A stretch of DNA of 64,000 bases from Platerodrilus igneus (GCA_036346225.1 JARFIW010001369.1:558001-622000), one strand, 5' to 3'; counted from the stretch's first letter, positions 1 to 9,946 are shown. Notes: generated by a model not told the origin, from the sequence alone. Made by a program: numbers and translations.

Positions 1-4
1 AATT

Positions 5-1413
5 ATGGATCACCAACCTATAAAAAATCTGAAGGGCAATCATGTTATGAGCGGGCAAAAGCCTATTGCCTATAATATATATTTGAAAAATTCCACAAAT
101 GCATCCAAAACGCAATCTGTGAAGCAAACTGCGTTAGAAGTGGGTTTAGGTGTTCGATCAATGTGGAATATTGTAAAAGAAATGGAAAGTACTGGTACTG
201 CTTCCTCGCCAAAGACTACAAGAGTGCGTACAACAATCTACGACGAACTTGAAGAATTTGAAAGATGTGCGATTGGCATGTTCATGCATTTTACTTTAGA
301 AATAAATTACCAAATTTAGAGAAAGTATTACATGCAATAAACAATGATGACTCTTTACCAAACTTCAGTCGCACATCACTTTATCGGGTAATGATGAAAT
401 TGGGTTTTAAATATGGAAAGCGTAGCCGAAAAACAATTTTAATTGAAAAACCTGAAATTGTGTTGTGGCGAAGAAAATATTTAACTGCAATTAAAAAGTA
501 TAGAGCTGAAGGCAAAAGAATTTATTATACTGATGAAACGTGGATGAATGCTGGACATGTAAATAACAAGGTATGGCAAGACACCACTGTAAAAACAGCA
601 AGGCTGGCATTAATCGAAGGTTTATCGACTGGTATACAAGATCCCTCTGGCAAGGGCAAGAGATTAATTGTTGCGCACATGGGTAGTGATATGGGATTTG
701 TCAATGGTGCATATTCAAACTTTCAATCTAAAAAAACAGGTAGCGTATTAACACTATAAACAACTTAGGACCCTGAGTTCATAATTATCGTTTTAGGAGA
801 TTATCACGAAGACATGAACGGTAAAGCGTTTACAACTTGGTTGAAAGGTGTATTACCTCTTCTTGATAATGATAGTGTAATCGTGCTTGATAATGCTCCT
901 TATCACAGCGTCAAAGCCGATAAGGTTCCAAATCAAAGTTGGCGGAAAAAACAAATTTATAATTGGTTAAACGCAAAACACATTGAAGTTACCAAAGAGC
1001 TATTAAAAGTTGAATTATTAGCCTTAGTAAAGCAGCACTCTCTAGCTCACTCGGCACCTTATGTTGTTGACGAAATTGTAAAACGCTCTGGCAGAACTGT
1101 ATTAAGGTTACCCCCATACCACTGCAATCTAAATCCAATTGAGCTGATTTGGGCTCGAGTAAAGCAGCATGTAGCTACCAACAATTCTACTTTTAAAATT
1201 AACGACGTGAAGGTGCTTCTGTATGAAGGAATTGCAGCCATAGATAAAGGACATTGGGTTAATTGTATTAGCCATACAATTAAAGAAGAAGAAAGAATGT
1301 GGAAATTGGATGGCATTGTCGAAGAACTTGTCGAACAAATTGTACTAAATGTTGGATATGAAAGTACAACAGACGACGAAGATACCTCTGGGGATGATAT
1401 GGACGTAGATTAA
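5..1413 (+). pseudogene. IS630/Tc1-mariner-type DDE transposase, broken, with a probable intron
   Basis: Three open pieces read as one transposase that would cut and rejoin its transposon. Positions 5-319 hold the N-terminal helix-turn-helix region. Positions 265-739 hold the first part of the catalytic domain with YYTDETW (first Asp). Positions 797-1413 hold VLDNAPYH (second Asp) and LNPIELIW (catalytic Glu), then an acidic C-terminus. About 83 residues lie between the second Asp and the Glu, far more than the 34-37 of classic mariner/Tc1; a family with about 82 (named Sailor in the literature, from memory) is the nearest match I know. The first two pieces are in different frames, joined by an indel near 270-285, so the copy is dead. 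The second and third are in frame once a GT-AG intron at 740-796 is removed. The left end of the transposon lies outside the window and I found no right inverted repeat. Confidence 0.85.
740..796 (+). other. Probable 57-nt spliceosomal intron inside the transposase
   Basis: The segment starts with GT after AACAG and ends in TTTTAG. It contains in-frame stops (first at 757-759). Removing it joins a split Gly codon (phase 1), so K-T-G is followed by D-Y-H-E-D with no frame change. Length and borders suit a short insect intron. The alternative is a chance 57-nt insertion, but the exact GT/AG borders and restored frame make that less likely. Confidence 0.7.
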
Positions 1414-1767
1414 ATATAAATTTGTGATATCATTGTTTTGATATTTTGTGATGTGTTTAATTAAAAATAGCTTATATATTGTTCTATATTAATATTTTAT
1501 TTAAACTTTAACCAAACAGGTAGAAAATAAAGTTCAATAATGCTTGATATGTTTTAAAACCGTGTTTCTTGGATGTATTTATTCAAAACCTCAATCTTGC
1601 AAAAATATAAATAAAAATCTGTATAAACATCGATGCATTGCTTTAATTTCAATCATTGTTAACAAACTTACAACCTTTCGAAAAATGAAACTGACAGAAT
1701 TTTATTAAAGCATTCTATAACTCCAGGTGAATGTTTGTTTCTACCATAATTGTTAAGTAAAGACTAA
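1414..1767. other. AT-rich 3-prime flank of the transposase, no gene seen
   Basis: No open frame of note. An AATAAA lies at about 1526, in the 3-prime trailer of the transposase, and could be its poly(A) signal. No clear terminal inverted repeat could be matched because the left end of the element is missing. Confidence 0.4.
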
Positions 1768-1905
1768 GGCAAATTCATAAGCACACTTGCCACACTCATA
1801 CTTAAGTAATGCTCTATCTCAATTTTTGGTATTCGGAAAATACTAAAAGTTGAGATGGAACATTGATTAAGTATGAGTGTAGCTAATGTGCTTTATGAAT
1901 TTGCC
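1768..1905. repeat. Imperfect 138-bp hairpin (MITE-like)
   Basis: The sequence from GGCAAATTCATAAGCACA to its inverse TGTGCTTTATGAATTTGCC folds back on itself almost end to end, with arms of about 63 bp and a loop of about 10 bp. It carries no coding sequence. The shape fits a short non-autonomous inverted-repeat transposon or foldback MITE. No unambiguous target duplication is visible. Confidence 0.6.
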
Positions 1906-2007
1906 CCAAGTTTCGTCCGTCTTAAACTTAATGTAGTTCCAAGTCCAATTTTATCTTCTGAAATTTAATACCAAATTACAAATACTCCTTGTTATTATTT
2001 AGACAAC

Positions 2008-2080
2008 TATCCTAGGAGAAGGATCGAAACGTCAATAAAATCATTTTCAAAAGCAATGTGGTTATTCCTTAAGAAGAACA
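2008..2080 (+). repeat. Degenerate relative of the small palindromic retroposon
   Basis: Shares the core CCTAGG-N4-GGATCGAAACGT-N-AATAAA and the following ATTTTC...GTGGTTATTCC...AAGAAGA with the better copies at 9969-10136 and 51403-51529. The left palindromic arm is missing here. Confidence 0.45.
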
Positions 2081-2248
2081 CCAAATTGCAATTACTGAAT
2101 GCAATAATACTTAAAATTAACTAATAAAGTCAGCCATTTGCATTGTTATTTTTAAAAAACTATCGTCACAAAATAGTAAATATACAACCGACGCCGGCAA
2201 CTTTTCAAATACAGCAACTAATAAATTTTTGATCTGTGTAAATCTGAC

Positions 2249-2464
2249 TCAAGCACAAGCGCCATCTACTACCTTCTTAACTGGAATGGAGTATAGTGCT
2301 TCTTCACCGATGAAGTTTAAAAGTATTGCAGCTTGAACTTCAGGTGTATGAGAACCTTTCCCAGATGCAGTCATATATATTTTAAAGGACTGTTGAAAAC
2401 GTTTCCAATTTTCTGTTAAATTTTCATTTAGTATTAGATTTTTTGGTGGCTTAAATGCTTCCAT
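2249..2464 (-). pseudogene. Ty3/Gypsy gag N-terminal fragment
   Basis: A 71-codon open frame beginning MEAFKPPKNLILNENLTENW, with KRFQQSFKIYM and LLNFIGEEAL, matches the start of Gag in Gypsy elements of the kind commonly labelled K02A2.6-like. Gag would assemble the retrotransposon particle. Only the first part of the capsid region is present. It ends abruptly after VDGACA near 2249, and no matching pol follows, so this is a truncated relic. The start codon is the natural Gag start because the frame opens just downstream of a PBS-like site. Confidence 0.7.
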
Positions 2465-2542
2465 TTTTAATTAAATTAGCTGATGACATCAATCAAGCAC
2501 GTGTTAACATAAAACTTTTTCGCGATTTACTTTAATCATTTG

Positions 2543-2670
2543 TTCGCCTTCGCAGCGCCATGTTATATATTTTATTGATATGTTGATTGTTTTATTAATT
2601 AGAAAATCAATAGTCGGAGTTACAGTGTTTATTGAATTAAATAATAAATTAATAATTATATAGGTACAAC
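2543..2670 (-). other. Possible primer-binding site and LTR remnant of the gag fragment
   Basis: Upstream of the gag start on the minus strand, TGGCGCTGCGAAGGCG (2545-2560) directly follows AACA, the usual arrangement of an LTR end next to a primer-binding site. The LTR itself would run rightward from 2561 but cannot be followed past about 2670, where another element begins. Confidence 0.35.
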
Positions 2671-2694
2671 AGCACAAGCCATCATTAGTAACTA

Positions 2695-3195
2695 ACTTAA
2701 AACTATATTCTTTGTTGTGGCAAAGAAATACGGACCAATTAGACCCCCGACGTTAATTCGAGTCCTCATGTTATTCCCAGAGCATTAAACGCTTGTGTAA
2801 TGGTCTCATGACGGTCCTAGATGCCCAACGCAATTGTGACGGATTAATGCGTTCGTTTAATTTAAACTGCCCTTGCTCCACATAATTTGTTTGTAAAACT
2901 GTGCATTGTCCTTTGCGCAACTAGTAAATTCCGGTCTACGATTCCGTTAGTGCATGTATAAAACGTGGACTTTAACACTGATATTTCATTTTTTCAACAT
3001 GTGACGTAAACTGCGATCCGATATACCTAATTGAAGCACTGTACGAACTTCAGATTGGTTGGGTATATCAAAATCACTTGGTCACGAGGTGCATGTTTTT
3101 TTCTGTTACTAATGCGGTCACAGAGCCGGTTTCTAAGAATTTCTTGTATAGCTTGCAAACCATTTGTCTCGTAGGGACGGGCTTCCTAGGATGCT
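2695..3195 (-). pseudogene. Decayed transposase of the DUF4817 / IS630-like type
   Basis: In shifting minus-strand frames I read KLYKKFLETGSVT near 3130-3180, the usual N-terminal helix-turn-helix box of insect DUF4817 transposases. Near 2705-2755 I read GLIGPYFFATTKNIVL, which fits the catalytic-domain segment after WCG in that family. The stretch between is short and full of stops, so most of the catalytic core is deleted. It abuts the SINE at 3201. Confidence 0.5.
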
Positions 3196-3200
3196 ACGCC

Positions 3201-3455
3201 TTACATATGATTTTCCAATGGTCTACCTGAAGGTACTACATTGGCCAGGAAGCTAGCTTTTTTTACCTGAAAAATTTTGAATTTTGTTGAATCCTTGCTG
3301 TGACAACACTCACACACGGGACCACTATTTTACCTCTCTTCCGAGTGAGGGCGTATTTTTGTGAAAAATGCTCGCCTAACATTTTTCAAGCGGACCGTGT
3401 CGGGATTCGAACCCGGGACCTTGGGCGTAGTAGTCACACACATACCAACTACGCC
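3201..3455 (-). mobile_element. tRNA-derived SINE, copy 1
   Basis: Reads on the minus strand as a tRNA-like head (box A-like GCGTAGTTGG, box B GGTTCGAATCC), a body, and the 3-prime end CATTGGAAAATCAC shared by all copies. The first bases of the head are missing. A second stretch of 3-prime end follows at 3470-3491. Sequences of about 35 bp beginning near 3187 and 3457 (GATGCTACGCCTTACAT plus the tail) flank it as direct repeats, suggesting insertion next to an older SINE tail. RNA polymerase III would transcribe an active copy and a LINE would mobilise it. Confidence 0.85.
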
Positions 3456-3499
3456 TCTAAGATGCTACGCCTTACATGTGATTTTCCAATGCTAAAACC

Positions 3500-4864
3500 A
3501 ACAAAAATATCTTTTAATTTATTCAGGGACCTTTGAACGTTCTAAGATCCTGTTCCATTTTCATAAATCTTTAAGTGACCCTTTTTGATGAATTTTTACA
3601 AATATACAATGTGGCAATTATTAAATCAAAAACAGTTTTCAATAATAAAGTGTATTATGATTGCTAACTTGGAATGGGTTCTGTAGTTCCATCCTAGTCT
3701 ATGATCTGCATCCCCTTCATGTGTTCGGTTTGATATGATATGTCGGCTCCATATAAGAATCGGCTCACATAAATCGCTTCCAATTAAAATCGTACCAAGT
3801 CGGAATTAGAATACGTTCATTTTAAACTATTTCCAAATTTAGAGTATGTTCAAAGTTAGAAATCCCAAATTAAAGTCGTCTCAATTAAATATTCCAATTT
3901 AAAGGCATCTCAATCAAATATGTCCCAAGTTAAAGTCGAAATTAAAATCCAAATTAAAATCCAAAATTAAAATCCAACTTTAAAAGCCCTGTTTTATTAA
4001 CATTTAGAAATGAATTTAATTAAGCCGTTTTACTTACGTCTATCTACAGATCGACTTATTTTCGTTGCACAATTACTCGCACTTTTAACTCTGATTTAAT
4101 TTTACTTTATACTTCACTGTTTACGTGAGTTTTTAACACCTTTGAACATAGTCGTTGCTCAGTTTGAATATAAATTAAAATGTTGCTTCGTTACTATCGT
4201 ATATATAAGCCTTACCACCAATTGATTTCATTGGCTTGTTGACATTCTAGGACGATACCTCTGCTTATCTCGCATACCTTGGAATTTTTACCAATTACTT
4301 AGTTTAAATCTTTCAATGTATGCCTTGTCTGTCACGTCTGCATCCCGCATATCGTCGTATTATTCGAGAATTTCCAACTTTTGACTTTTATTAAATCACG
4401 TATTTGGATGTTTGTTAATTTTATCGTCAAATTGAATCACCTGGTGCTTGTTTATTTCTACAGAATATTGGTTTTCTGACAAATGTTTTTCTTCCAATCA
4501 CGTAGCGATTTTCTAATAATGAATTATTTAGAATGCGTGTACGATGATATTTTTGACGCAATTGTTAAATGTTTGCAATGCCAATTTATCTATGCTTCCC
4601 GGTGACTTAATTTTGATGCAATTTGTTGCGTTTTAAAATCTTATCTTTACTTGTAAACTACACTTAGACATCTTCATGTTCTCATGCATTTAATCCCTTG
4701 TATTTTATATACAGTGTCCTCTCAATTAACAATATGTAGAGTGACCGTTTTACTCTTATGATTTCTGGAATTATGTGTTTTTCTTAAAGTGGAAGTGGTT
4801 TATATTTATTCTACGATCCCCATGATTTAACCTACCCCTAAACTACCCTATTATCATAGCATTA

Positions 4865-4905
<41 letters not shown>

Positions 4906-5396
4906 TTTTCTATAAATAACTTATCTGCAATTTGACCAGGTGTAGTTGAACTAAATCCTAAAGAAAAACTTAACTTAATTCATCAACAGAACGATTCTAA
5001 GTTCAAATTTTCCTGCTTTTCTATTTAATTATTACATTAATGAATCCCAAATTAATGGAAATATCGTTCATCAAACACGACAATAATTCAATACCAAATA
5101 TGCAGCGTAACATTGTCCTTAAAAAAATACTTCACGTTTAATACTTTTAATACCCTAAACTTCACTAATGACTTTCGCATCTCAATTTACTAATTAGTCC
5201 AGGGAACGAACTATTTTTACGTTTTATTACCAAAAACGCAATTAACATTTAATAATTCATGATACTGTTTTTGAAACGTTACATAAAAGTACTCACTTTT
5301 CAATTCCAAAATTTCTAGCCAGCATCAGGATTTTTCCTAATCATTTAGTAAAGGTCTAAACACAGTAGATTTTTGACTTCAAAACACGCCTCCCAA
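3500..5396. other. Non-coding AT-rich interval
   Basis: No credible gene. Positions 3830-3985 hold loose tandem variants of CAAATTAAA(G/A)TC, a decayed simple repeat. A TA microsatellite sits at 4873-4904. Otherwise nothing recognisable. Confidence 0.5.
4873..4904. repeat. (TA)n microsatellite
   Basis: About 16 uninterrupted TA dinucleotides. Confidence 0.95.
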
Positions 5397-5528
5397 TGTA
5401 CCAATTTAATAAAGGTATTACTACCGCTTTATTTCAAAACGATCGCCCGAACTTATGTGTTGAGTAAACCTTGCCCCTTGCAGAGGATCGCCACTCATTA
5501 ATCATACAATTTTTTCTAGAGCTCTACA
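5397..5528 (-). repeat. Putative short LTR of the Gypsy copy
   Basis: The 132-bp segment begins TGTACC and ends CTCTACA, giving TGTA/TACA terminal inverted repeats. On the minus strand it is immediately preceded by TATAGGGGG, a polypurine tract. It contains an AATAAA near its far end. There is no second LTR in the window to compare, so the borders rest on these signals only. Confidence 0.5.
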
Positions 5529-5695
5529 CCCCCTATAAAAATTCATTATTACCCCATTCACTCGTTAAATTAACCCCGTTGGGGGATCTGAAAAACCAAG
5601 GTTTTTCCGACAGTTGGTTGCTGTTGTACTAATTTAGCCACACATCCAAACTTTTTCATGAAAACAACAGCTATTCCTCTTGATATTTGCAGATC

Positions 5696-6107
5696 TTAAG
5701 TTACGCAATGTGCAAGGGAATTCCCTTTTGGTGCTCTAAACAGATCTTGCTGTTTTTCAATAACAACGCCAATTCTCGCCTTAGTGGAACCACCATACGC
5801 CGCCATCAAACTCTCAAAATCTACATTTGGCTCACGATTAAACACTCTTCGAATACCATTCTCATTACTCGAGTCTTCCTGGTTGTTGCCAGCATAAGAT
5901 GTTAAAAGGTCAAAGTGTACCACTTTTGGTTTACCACGGGGAGATCTTCTGATCCGGTACACTACATCATTAATTCTTTTAACACTTCGTACGGGCCTTC
6001 CCGTTGTCTTTGTAATTTTGGCGACAATCCACGCTTTCTATGCCGATTGTACAACCACATAAATTTCAAGGTTGGTAACCACCTTCCTGTGCTTTCGTGT
6101 CATATTG
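5696..6107 (-). pseudogene. Gypsy integrase C-terminal region
   Basis: The minus strand reads through RHRKRGLSPKLQRQ and EGPYEVL to VVYRIRRSPRGKPKVVHFD, the GPY/F-type C-terminal module of Gypsy integrases, which binds DNA and aids integration. Stops occur near 6065 and 5968 and the frame changes, so it is not translatable. It ends 168 bp before the LTR. The right edge is the target duplication of the SINE, and the integrase resumes on the far side at 6434. Confidence 0.75.
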
Positions 6108-6121
6108 TGATTTCATTCTAT
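6108..6121. repeat. Left target-site duplication of SINE copy 2
   Basis: TGATTTCATTCTAT here matches TGATTTCATTCGAT at 6420-6433 with one mismatch. Both lie in integrase coding sequence, as expected for duplicated target DNA. Confidence 0.85.
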
Positions 6122-6419
6122 CCTACATGTGATTTTCCAATGCTCCACCCGAAGGTAATACATTGGCCAGGAAGTGAGTTTTTTCTACCTAAAAAATTTT
6201 GAATTTTGCCGAACCCTTGCTGTTCTAAGCAAGGTAGGGATCTTTAACGTGCGTGACAACACTCACATACGGGAACTCCATTTTACCTCTCTTTCGAACG
6301 AAGGTGTATTTTTGTGAAAAATGCTCGCCTAACATTTTTCAAGCAGACCGTGTCGGGATTCGAACCCAGGACCGTAAGCGTAGTAGTCACACGCATACCA
6401 AATACGCCACGGAGCCGCC
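6122..6419 (-). mobile_element. tRNA-derived SINE, copy 2, full length
   Basis: About 298 bp. The minus strand starts GGCGGCTCCGTGGCGTATTTGG (box A region), carries a perfect box B GGTTCGAATCC, and ends CATTGGAAAATCACATG. It sits inside the Gypsy integrase between 14-bp target duplications, so it is younger than that element. The head resembles a tRNA but the body of about 220 bp does not, so this is not a tRNA gene. Confidence 0.92.
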
Positions 6420-6433
6420 TGATTTCATTCGAT

Positions 6434-6969
6434 CGCTTGTCGCCTGGATATTCTTTCGGACGTTTTCGTGAATGCTATTTGATTTTTCGCGAAGCGTATT
6501 AACGTACTCTTCACCTGCGACCTCTTCTCTAGGTTCGAATCCAAACTGAAGTTCACATGGTAGCCGTAATTCACGTCCTAACATCACGCAAGCAGGAGAA
6601 TATCTTGTGCTGTCATGTACCGAAGATCGGTACGCTAGTAGGGACAAATGTAAATATTGGTTCCAGTCTCGTTGATGTTCGGAGACAACTTTGGTTAGAT
6701 ACTTTCCTAACGTCCTGTTCATTTTTTTTAACCATTCTATCCGATTGGGGATGAAGTGGCGTGGTTCTAGTCTTTCTAATTTCAAGATGCTTGCAGACGT
6801 TTTGAACCAACGCTGATTCGAAGTTCCGACCTTGATCGGAGTGTAATTCCAACGGAACTCCAAAGTGACAAAACAACTCCCTCACTAGTACATCTGCAAC
6901 GGTCTTGGCTTCTTGGTTAGGTATAGCATTCGCCTCCAGCCATTTGGTAAAATAATCCATTGCAACCAA
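6434..6969 (-). pseudogene. Gypsy integrase catalytic core
   Basis: Two overlapping frames carry the core. The first (6613-6969) has MDYFTKWLEA with the first Asp and LHSDQGRNFES with the second. The second (to 6434) has MNRTLGKYL, LLAYRSSVHDSTRYSPA and the LREK coiled end. The catalytic Glu should fall where the frames meet, at a run of eight T on the plus strand (6722-6729); an indel there destroys it. The enzyme would join retrotransposon cDNA to the chromosome, but this copy cannot. Confidence 0.85.
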
Positions 6970-7067
6970 GATGTATTCATTTCTGACTCAGGAAACTGGC
7001 CAGCTATACCAATGGCCAACCTCTCAAAAGAATTCCCCACGTTATATTGTCTCTTTGGGGCTTTCCG

Positions 7068-7331
7068 TTATGTGACCGGGCCATTTCCAGAGGCACACAA
7101 CTCACATTTCCGGCACCATTTCTTCACATCCTCTTTACAGTTCACCCAATAGAATCTTTCTCTCACTCTTTCGAGAGTTCTTTTCACGTCAAAGTGCCTT
7201 CCGGAAATACCATCCTGCAAGTGCTGCAACACTTCCGGCACTCTGCATCTCGGCACTATCACTTGAAGTCGTCTCTCAGTGCCATCTTCACACACCAGGT
7301 GTCGTTTTAAGATTCTATTTTCAATCACCAA
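7068..7331 (-). pseudogene. Gypsy integrase HHCC zinc-finger region
   Basis: An 87-codon frame with LQDGISGRHFDVKRTLERV and YWVNCKEDVKKWCRKCELCA gives the H-x-H-x-C-x2-C zinc finger that starts Gypsy integrases. The first zinc His (usually H-D-x-x-x-x-G-H) reads HLQDG, so its spacing is slightly unusual. The frame closes before the catalytic core, which resumes at 6969. Confidence 0.8.
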
Positions 7332-7388
7332 GGAGTCTCACTGTGGCCAGTATGCCTTCAGGCTCCTACTTGAAATACTAATTTTTTC

Positions 7389-8051
7389 TCAAGCTGGTCG
7401 TTGTCCTGTACCTTTCCCCTCAATAATACGTCTCAATGCGGTGTCATTCTCTTGATCTTCTCGTATTTTTTCGGGTTGCCAAGTATGCTCAGATACTGTC
7501 ATTCTATAATTGCAGTTTACCGGACACGGTCTTCTTGACAGAGCGTCTGCATTCCGATGGATAGTTCCTACACGATGTTCTGTGTCAGAGTCATATTCCT
7601 GCAGCCGTTCTATCCGCCTTGCAACTTGCCCCTCAGGATTTCGAAACTGTAGTAACCATTTTAGTGCAGCATGGTCTGTTTTTAACAGGAATTTACGACC
7701 GTATAAGTCCTTATAAAAGTGCTCTACGGATTTGACAACGGCCAACAGCTTCCTTCTTGTCACACAATAGTTCCTTTCTGGCCGCGACAAGACCTTGCTG
7801 AAATACCCAATAACATTTTCTTGACCGTTCTGCACCTGAGAAAGAACGCTTTTTATAGCTGTGTTGCTGACATCGGTATTCAACACAAATTTACTCTCCA
7901 TCCGTGGATAACTTAGAATCGGTGCTGTAACTAGTAGCCGTTTCAATTGTTCAAATGCGCTATGGCAGTCGTCATTCCAATTATATTGTTGTCCATCGTC
8001 GGTTAATTTCGTCAACGGTTTGGCAATATAAAACGTCGCTAGTGTGTACAC
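7389..8051 (-). pseudogene. Gypsy RNase H domain
   Basis: A 220-codon frame starts in the RT thumb/connection (LTKLTDDGQQYNWNDDCHSA) and runs through RNase H: LNTDVSNTAIKSVLSQ (expected TDAS changed to TDVS), YFSKVLSRPERNYCVTRRKLLAVV, LLKTDHAALKWLL and HRNADALSRRP. The domain would remove RNA from the RNA-DNA hybrid. It is the longest undisturbed part of the copy. It is separated from the RT by stops at 8039-8041 and 8207-8209. Confidence 0.85.
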
Positions 8052-9300
8052 AATCCCAGAAAACGGCGTAGTTGGTGTATATCAGATGGTGTAGGCCACT
8101 CTTGCACAGTTTTTATCTTGTCAGGGTCGGCTCTTATTCCGGTCTCCGAAACGACATGTCCTAGATATTTCGCCTCCTTTCCAAATAGGTGATATTTTTT
8201 AGGGCTTTAGGTAAGGTTTGTCCCGCGTAATATTTGGAATATCTCCTCTAGGTTCTTAAGATGTTCTTCAAAAGATCCACCTAACACTATTACATCGGTT
8301 AGGTAACCAGACATGTTTTCCAGAACAGTCCACGCAGCTTCGACTCCATCAAACGTTCAAAAGTAGCAGGAGCATTGCATAATTCAAAGGGCATGATCTT
8401 GAACTGCCATAATCCAGTTCCAATTGTAAACGCACTTTTTTCTTTATCGTTTGGCTCCAAGCCTACCTGCCAGTATCCGCTTGTCAAGTCCAAGGTCGAA
8501 AACCATTTAGATCCGGATAGAGTATCCAAGGTGTCATCAATTCTGGGCAAAGGATAACTGTCTTTCTTTGTGACATTGTTTAACAGCCGGTAGTCTACAC
8601 AAAACCTTGTCCACCCATCCTTTTCCTTGATAAGTACTACCCGGGATGCCCATGGACTATTCGAGGGCTCAATCACTTTCTCTATCTCCATGTCTGTGAT
8701 AATTTGCTCGGCTTCTTTATGCCTGGGATGTTGTCGAATCGGTTGCGTATCTTCAGTATTGATCTTGTGTTGCACCACATTTGTCCTTCCTTTCTCACTA
8801 TCACCAGTGCGAACACACTTCGATGTCGTCCGACCAGTTCTTTTACCTAGCCCAGTTGGTTGCCGTTTAATCCTTGACACGAAGGTATAAACATATCCAG
8901 CAATTTCTGTGAGCAACAGTTTGCTGGTTGTGTCGTCCACACAACGTTTAATATGGCATACCGGAATGCAACTTTCCACAATCATGTTTTTCTTCAGGTT
9001 TAACGTATGCGGATTAATGTTTAGCACCCTTATTGGTATCATATTTCGAGACTTTACCATTGTTCTTCCAATCAGTAATCCTTCCTGACCCATTCCCGAT
9101 TCAGTTACTTTCATCATGCATACTTGTCCTTCCCGGAAAGTTCCATCCGGGCGTCCCATCACGACCATTTCCGTCTTCTCGGGTATTTTTATATCACAGA
9201 TCATTCGAACTTGCATAGTCTGGTTACTCGTCCCTTGAAATAGAATCTCAGCATCATCTATCCGAAGCACATTTTCTTTCATGTTCACATGACAACGCAA
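8052..9300 (-). pseudogene. Gypsy protease tail and reverse transcriptase
   Basis: From 9300 leftward: the end of the protease and linker, then RT palm motifs FCVDYRLLNNVTKKDSYPLP, FSTLDLTSGYWQVGL and MPFELCNAPATFERLM. The YxDD catalytic box (8294-8305) reads YLTD, so one essential Asp is lost, and a one-base deletion just upstream (about 8306) shifts the frame. MPFGLCNAP is changed to MPFELCNAP. Stops occur at 8207-8209 and 8039-8041. The first 12 codons of the open frame (9301-9336) belong to the neighbouring errantivirus, not to this gene. Confidence 0.85.
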
Positions 9301-9610
9301 ATCGAAGATGAAAAGGTAATCCAAAAACCCATGCAACTAGAACATCTAGAATTAGACGACCTAAACCACGCCATGAAACTAATGGAAGACTATAAGGAAC
9401 ATTTAAATAAACTAAAAACGCCCATTATACTACGACAACATAAGTGTTTGGACAATTGTGTTAATCATTTTGACTATTTTATTGATCATATATGTATATT
9501 ACAAAATGTATATTAAGTACAAGAATAAAGAAAACAGTTTCAGATTTAAGGAAACAAAGGTAAATAAAGAAACAAATATACCATTAGAAACTATGCATTT
9601 TAAACAATGA
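9289..9610 (+). pseudogene. Errantivirus-type envelope C-terminal remnant
   Basis: Two frames cover the end of an insect endogenous-retrovirus env. The first (9289 to about 9425) is hydrophilic and helical (LEHLELDDLNHAMKLMEDY). The second, reached by a shift near 9415-9430, has a single membrane span (VWTIVLIILTILLIIYVYYK), a basic anchor and a short cytoplasmic tail ending at a stop at 9608-9610. Membrane anchoring next to the 3-prime LTR is the standard env layout in Gypsy-group errantiviruses. Only the tail survives; no fusion or receptor-binding part is present. Confidence 0.65.
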
Positions 9611-9680
9611 AATTAAGTTATAAATTTTAAATTAAAAATTAAGAAAGGAAAATCGTTAATTTTTCATGTACGTCGGGAGG

Positions 9681-9946
9681 AGTTACATACCCCCCAATTA
9701 TGTATGTATTACACAAACGGTCAAGATACCGCAATTAAGAATAAACAGACATAAGCTCTACAAGTTCCCACAGCCATGTGAAGGGGTAGGGACATCATAA
9801 TAAGCCCGGGAGCTCCAAGACCCGGCAGTCAGTTAAAGTATTCAGCTTTAACATTGCAGTTTGCTTAGGCGACTCATGATAGTTCAATTAATGTTTTATT
9901 TTCGACTTGGGGTAATTTAAATCAAGTTTTGTAAATTTTCGTAATT
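9681..9946 (+). repeat. Errantivirus-type LTR
   Basis: Begins AGTTAC directly after the purine tract GGGAGG (9675-9680) and can be read to GTAATT, a near-perfect terminal inverted repeat. Errantivirus LTRs typically begin AGT rather than TG. It lies 70 bp past the env stop, the expected 3-prime LTR position. Confidence 0.6.

Larger units (their letters stand above)
5397..9300 (-). mobile_element. Truncated Ty3/Gypsy retrotransposon
   Basis: Pol domains follow the Gypsy order on the minus strand: protease tail and reverse transcriptase, RNase H, integrase zinc finger, integrase core, integrase C-terminus, then a purine tract and short LTR at the left. Gag and the 5-prime LTR are missing. The right edge, near 9295, runs straight into errantivirus env DNA. 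Frameshifts, stops and catalytic substitutions occur throughout, and a SINE splits the integrase. It is an old, inactive copy. Confidence 0.85.

Noticed and set aside
2561..2999. Full 439-bp LTR from TGTTATAT to TTCAACA
   Set aside because: The right half reads as a decayed transposase on the minus strand, so the LTR cannot extend that far.
3380..3440. tRNA gene (box A and box B present)
   Set aside because: The acceptor stem does not close, several copies share a long non-tRNA body, and target duplications show it is a SINE.
7510..9218. Plus-strand frames opposite the Gypsy pol
   Set aside because: Shadows of the minus-strand RT and RNase H coding sequence.
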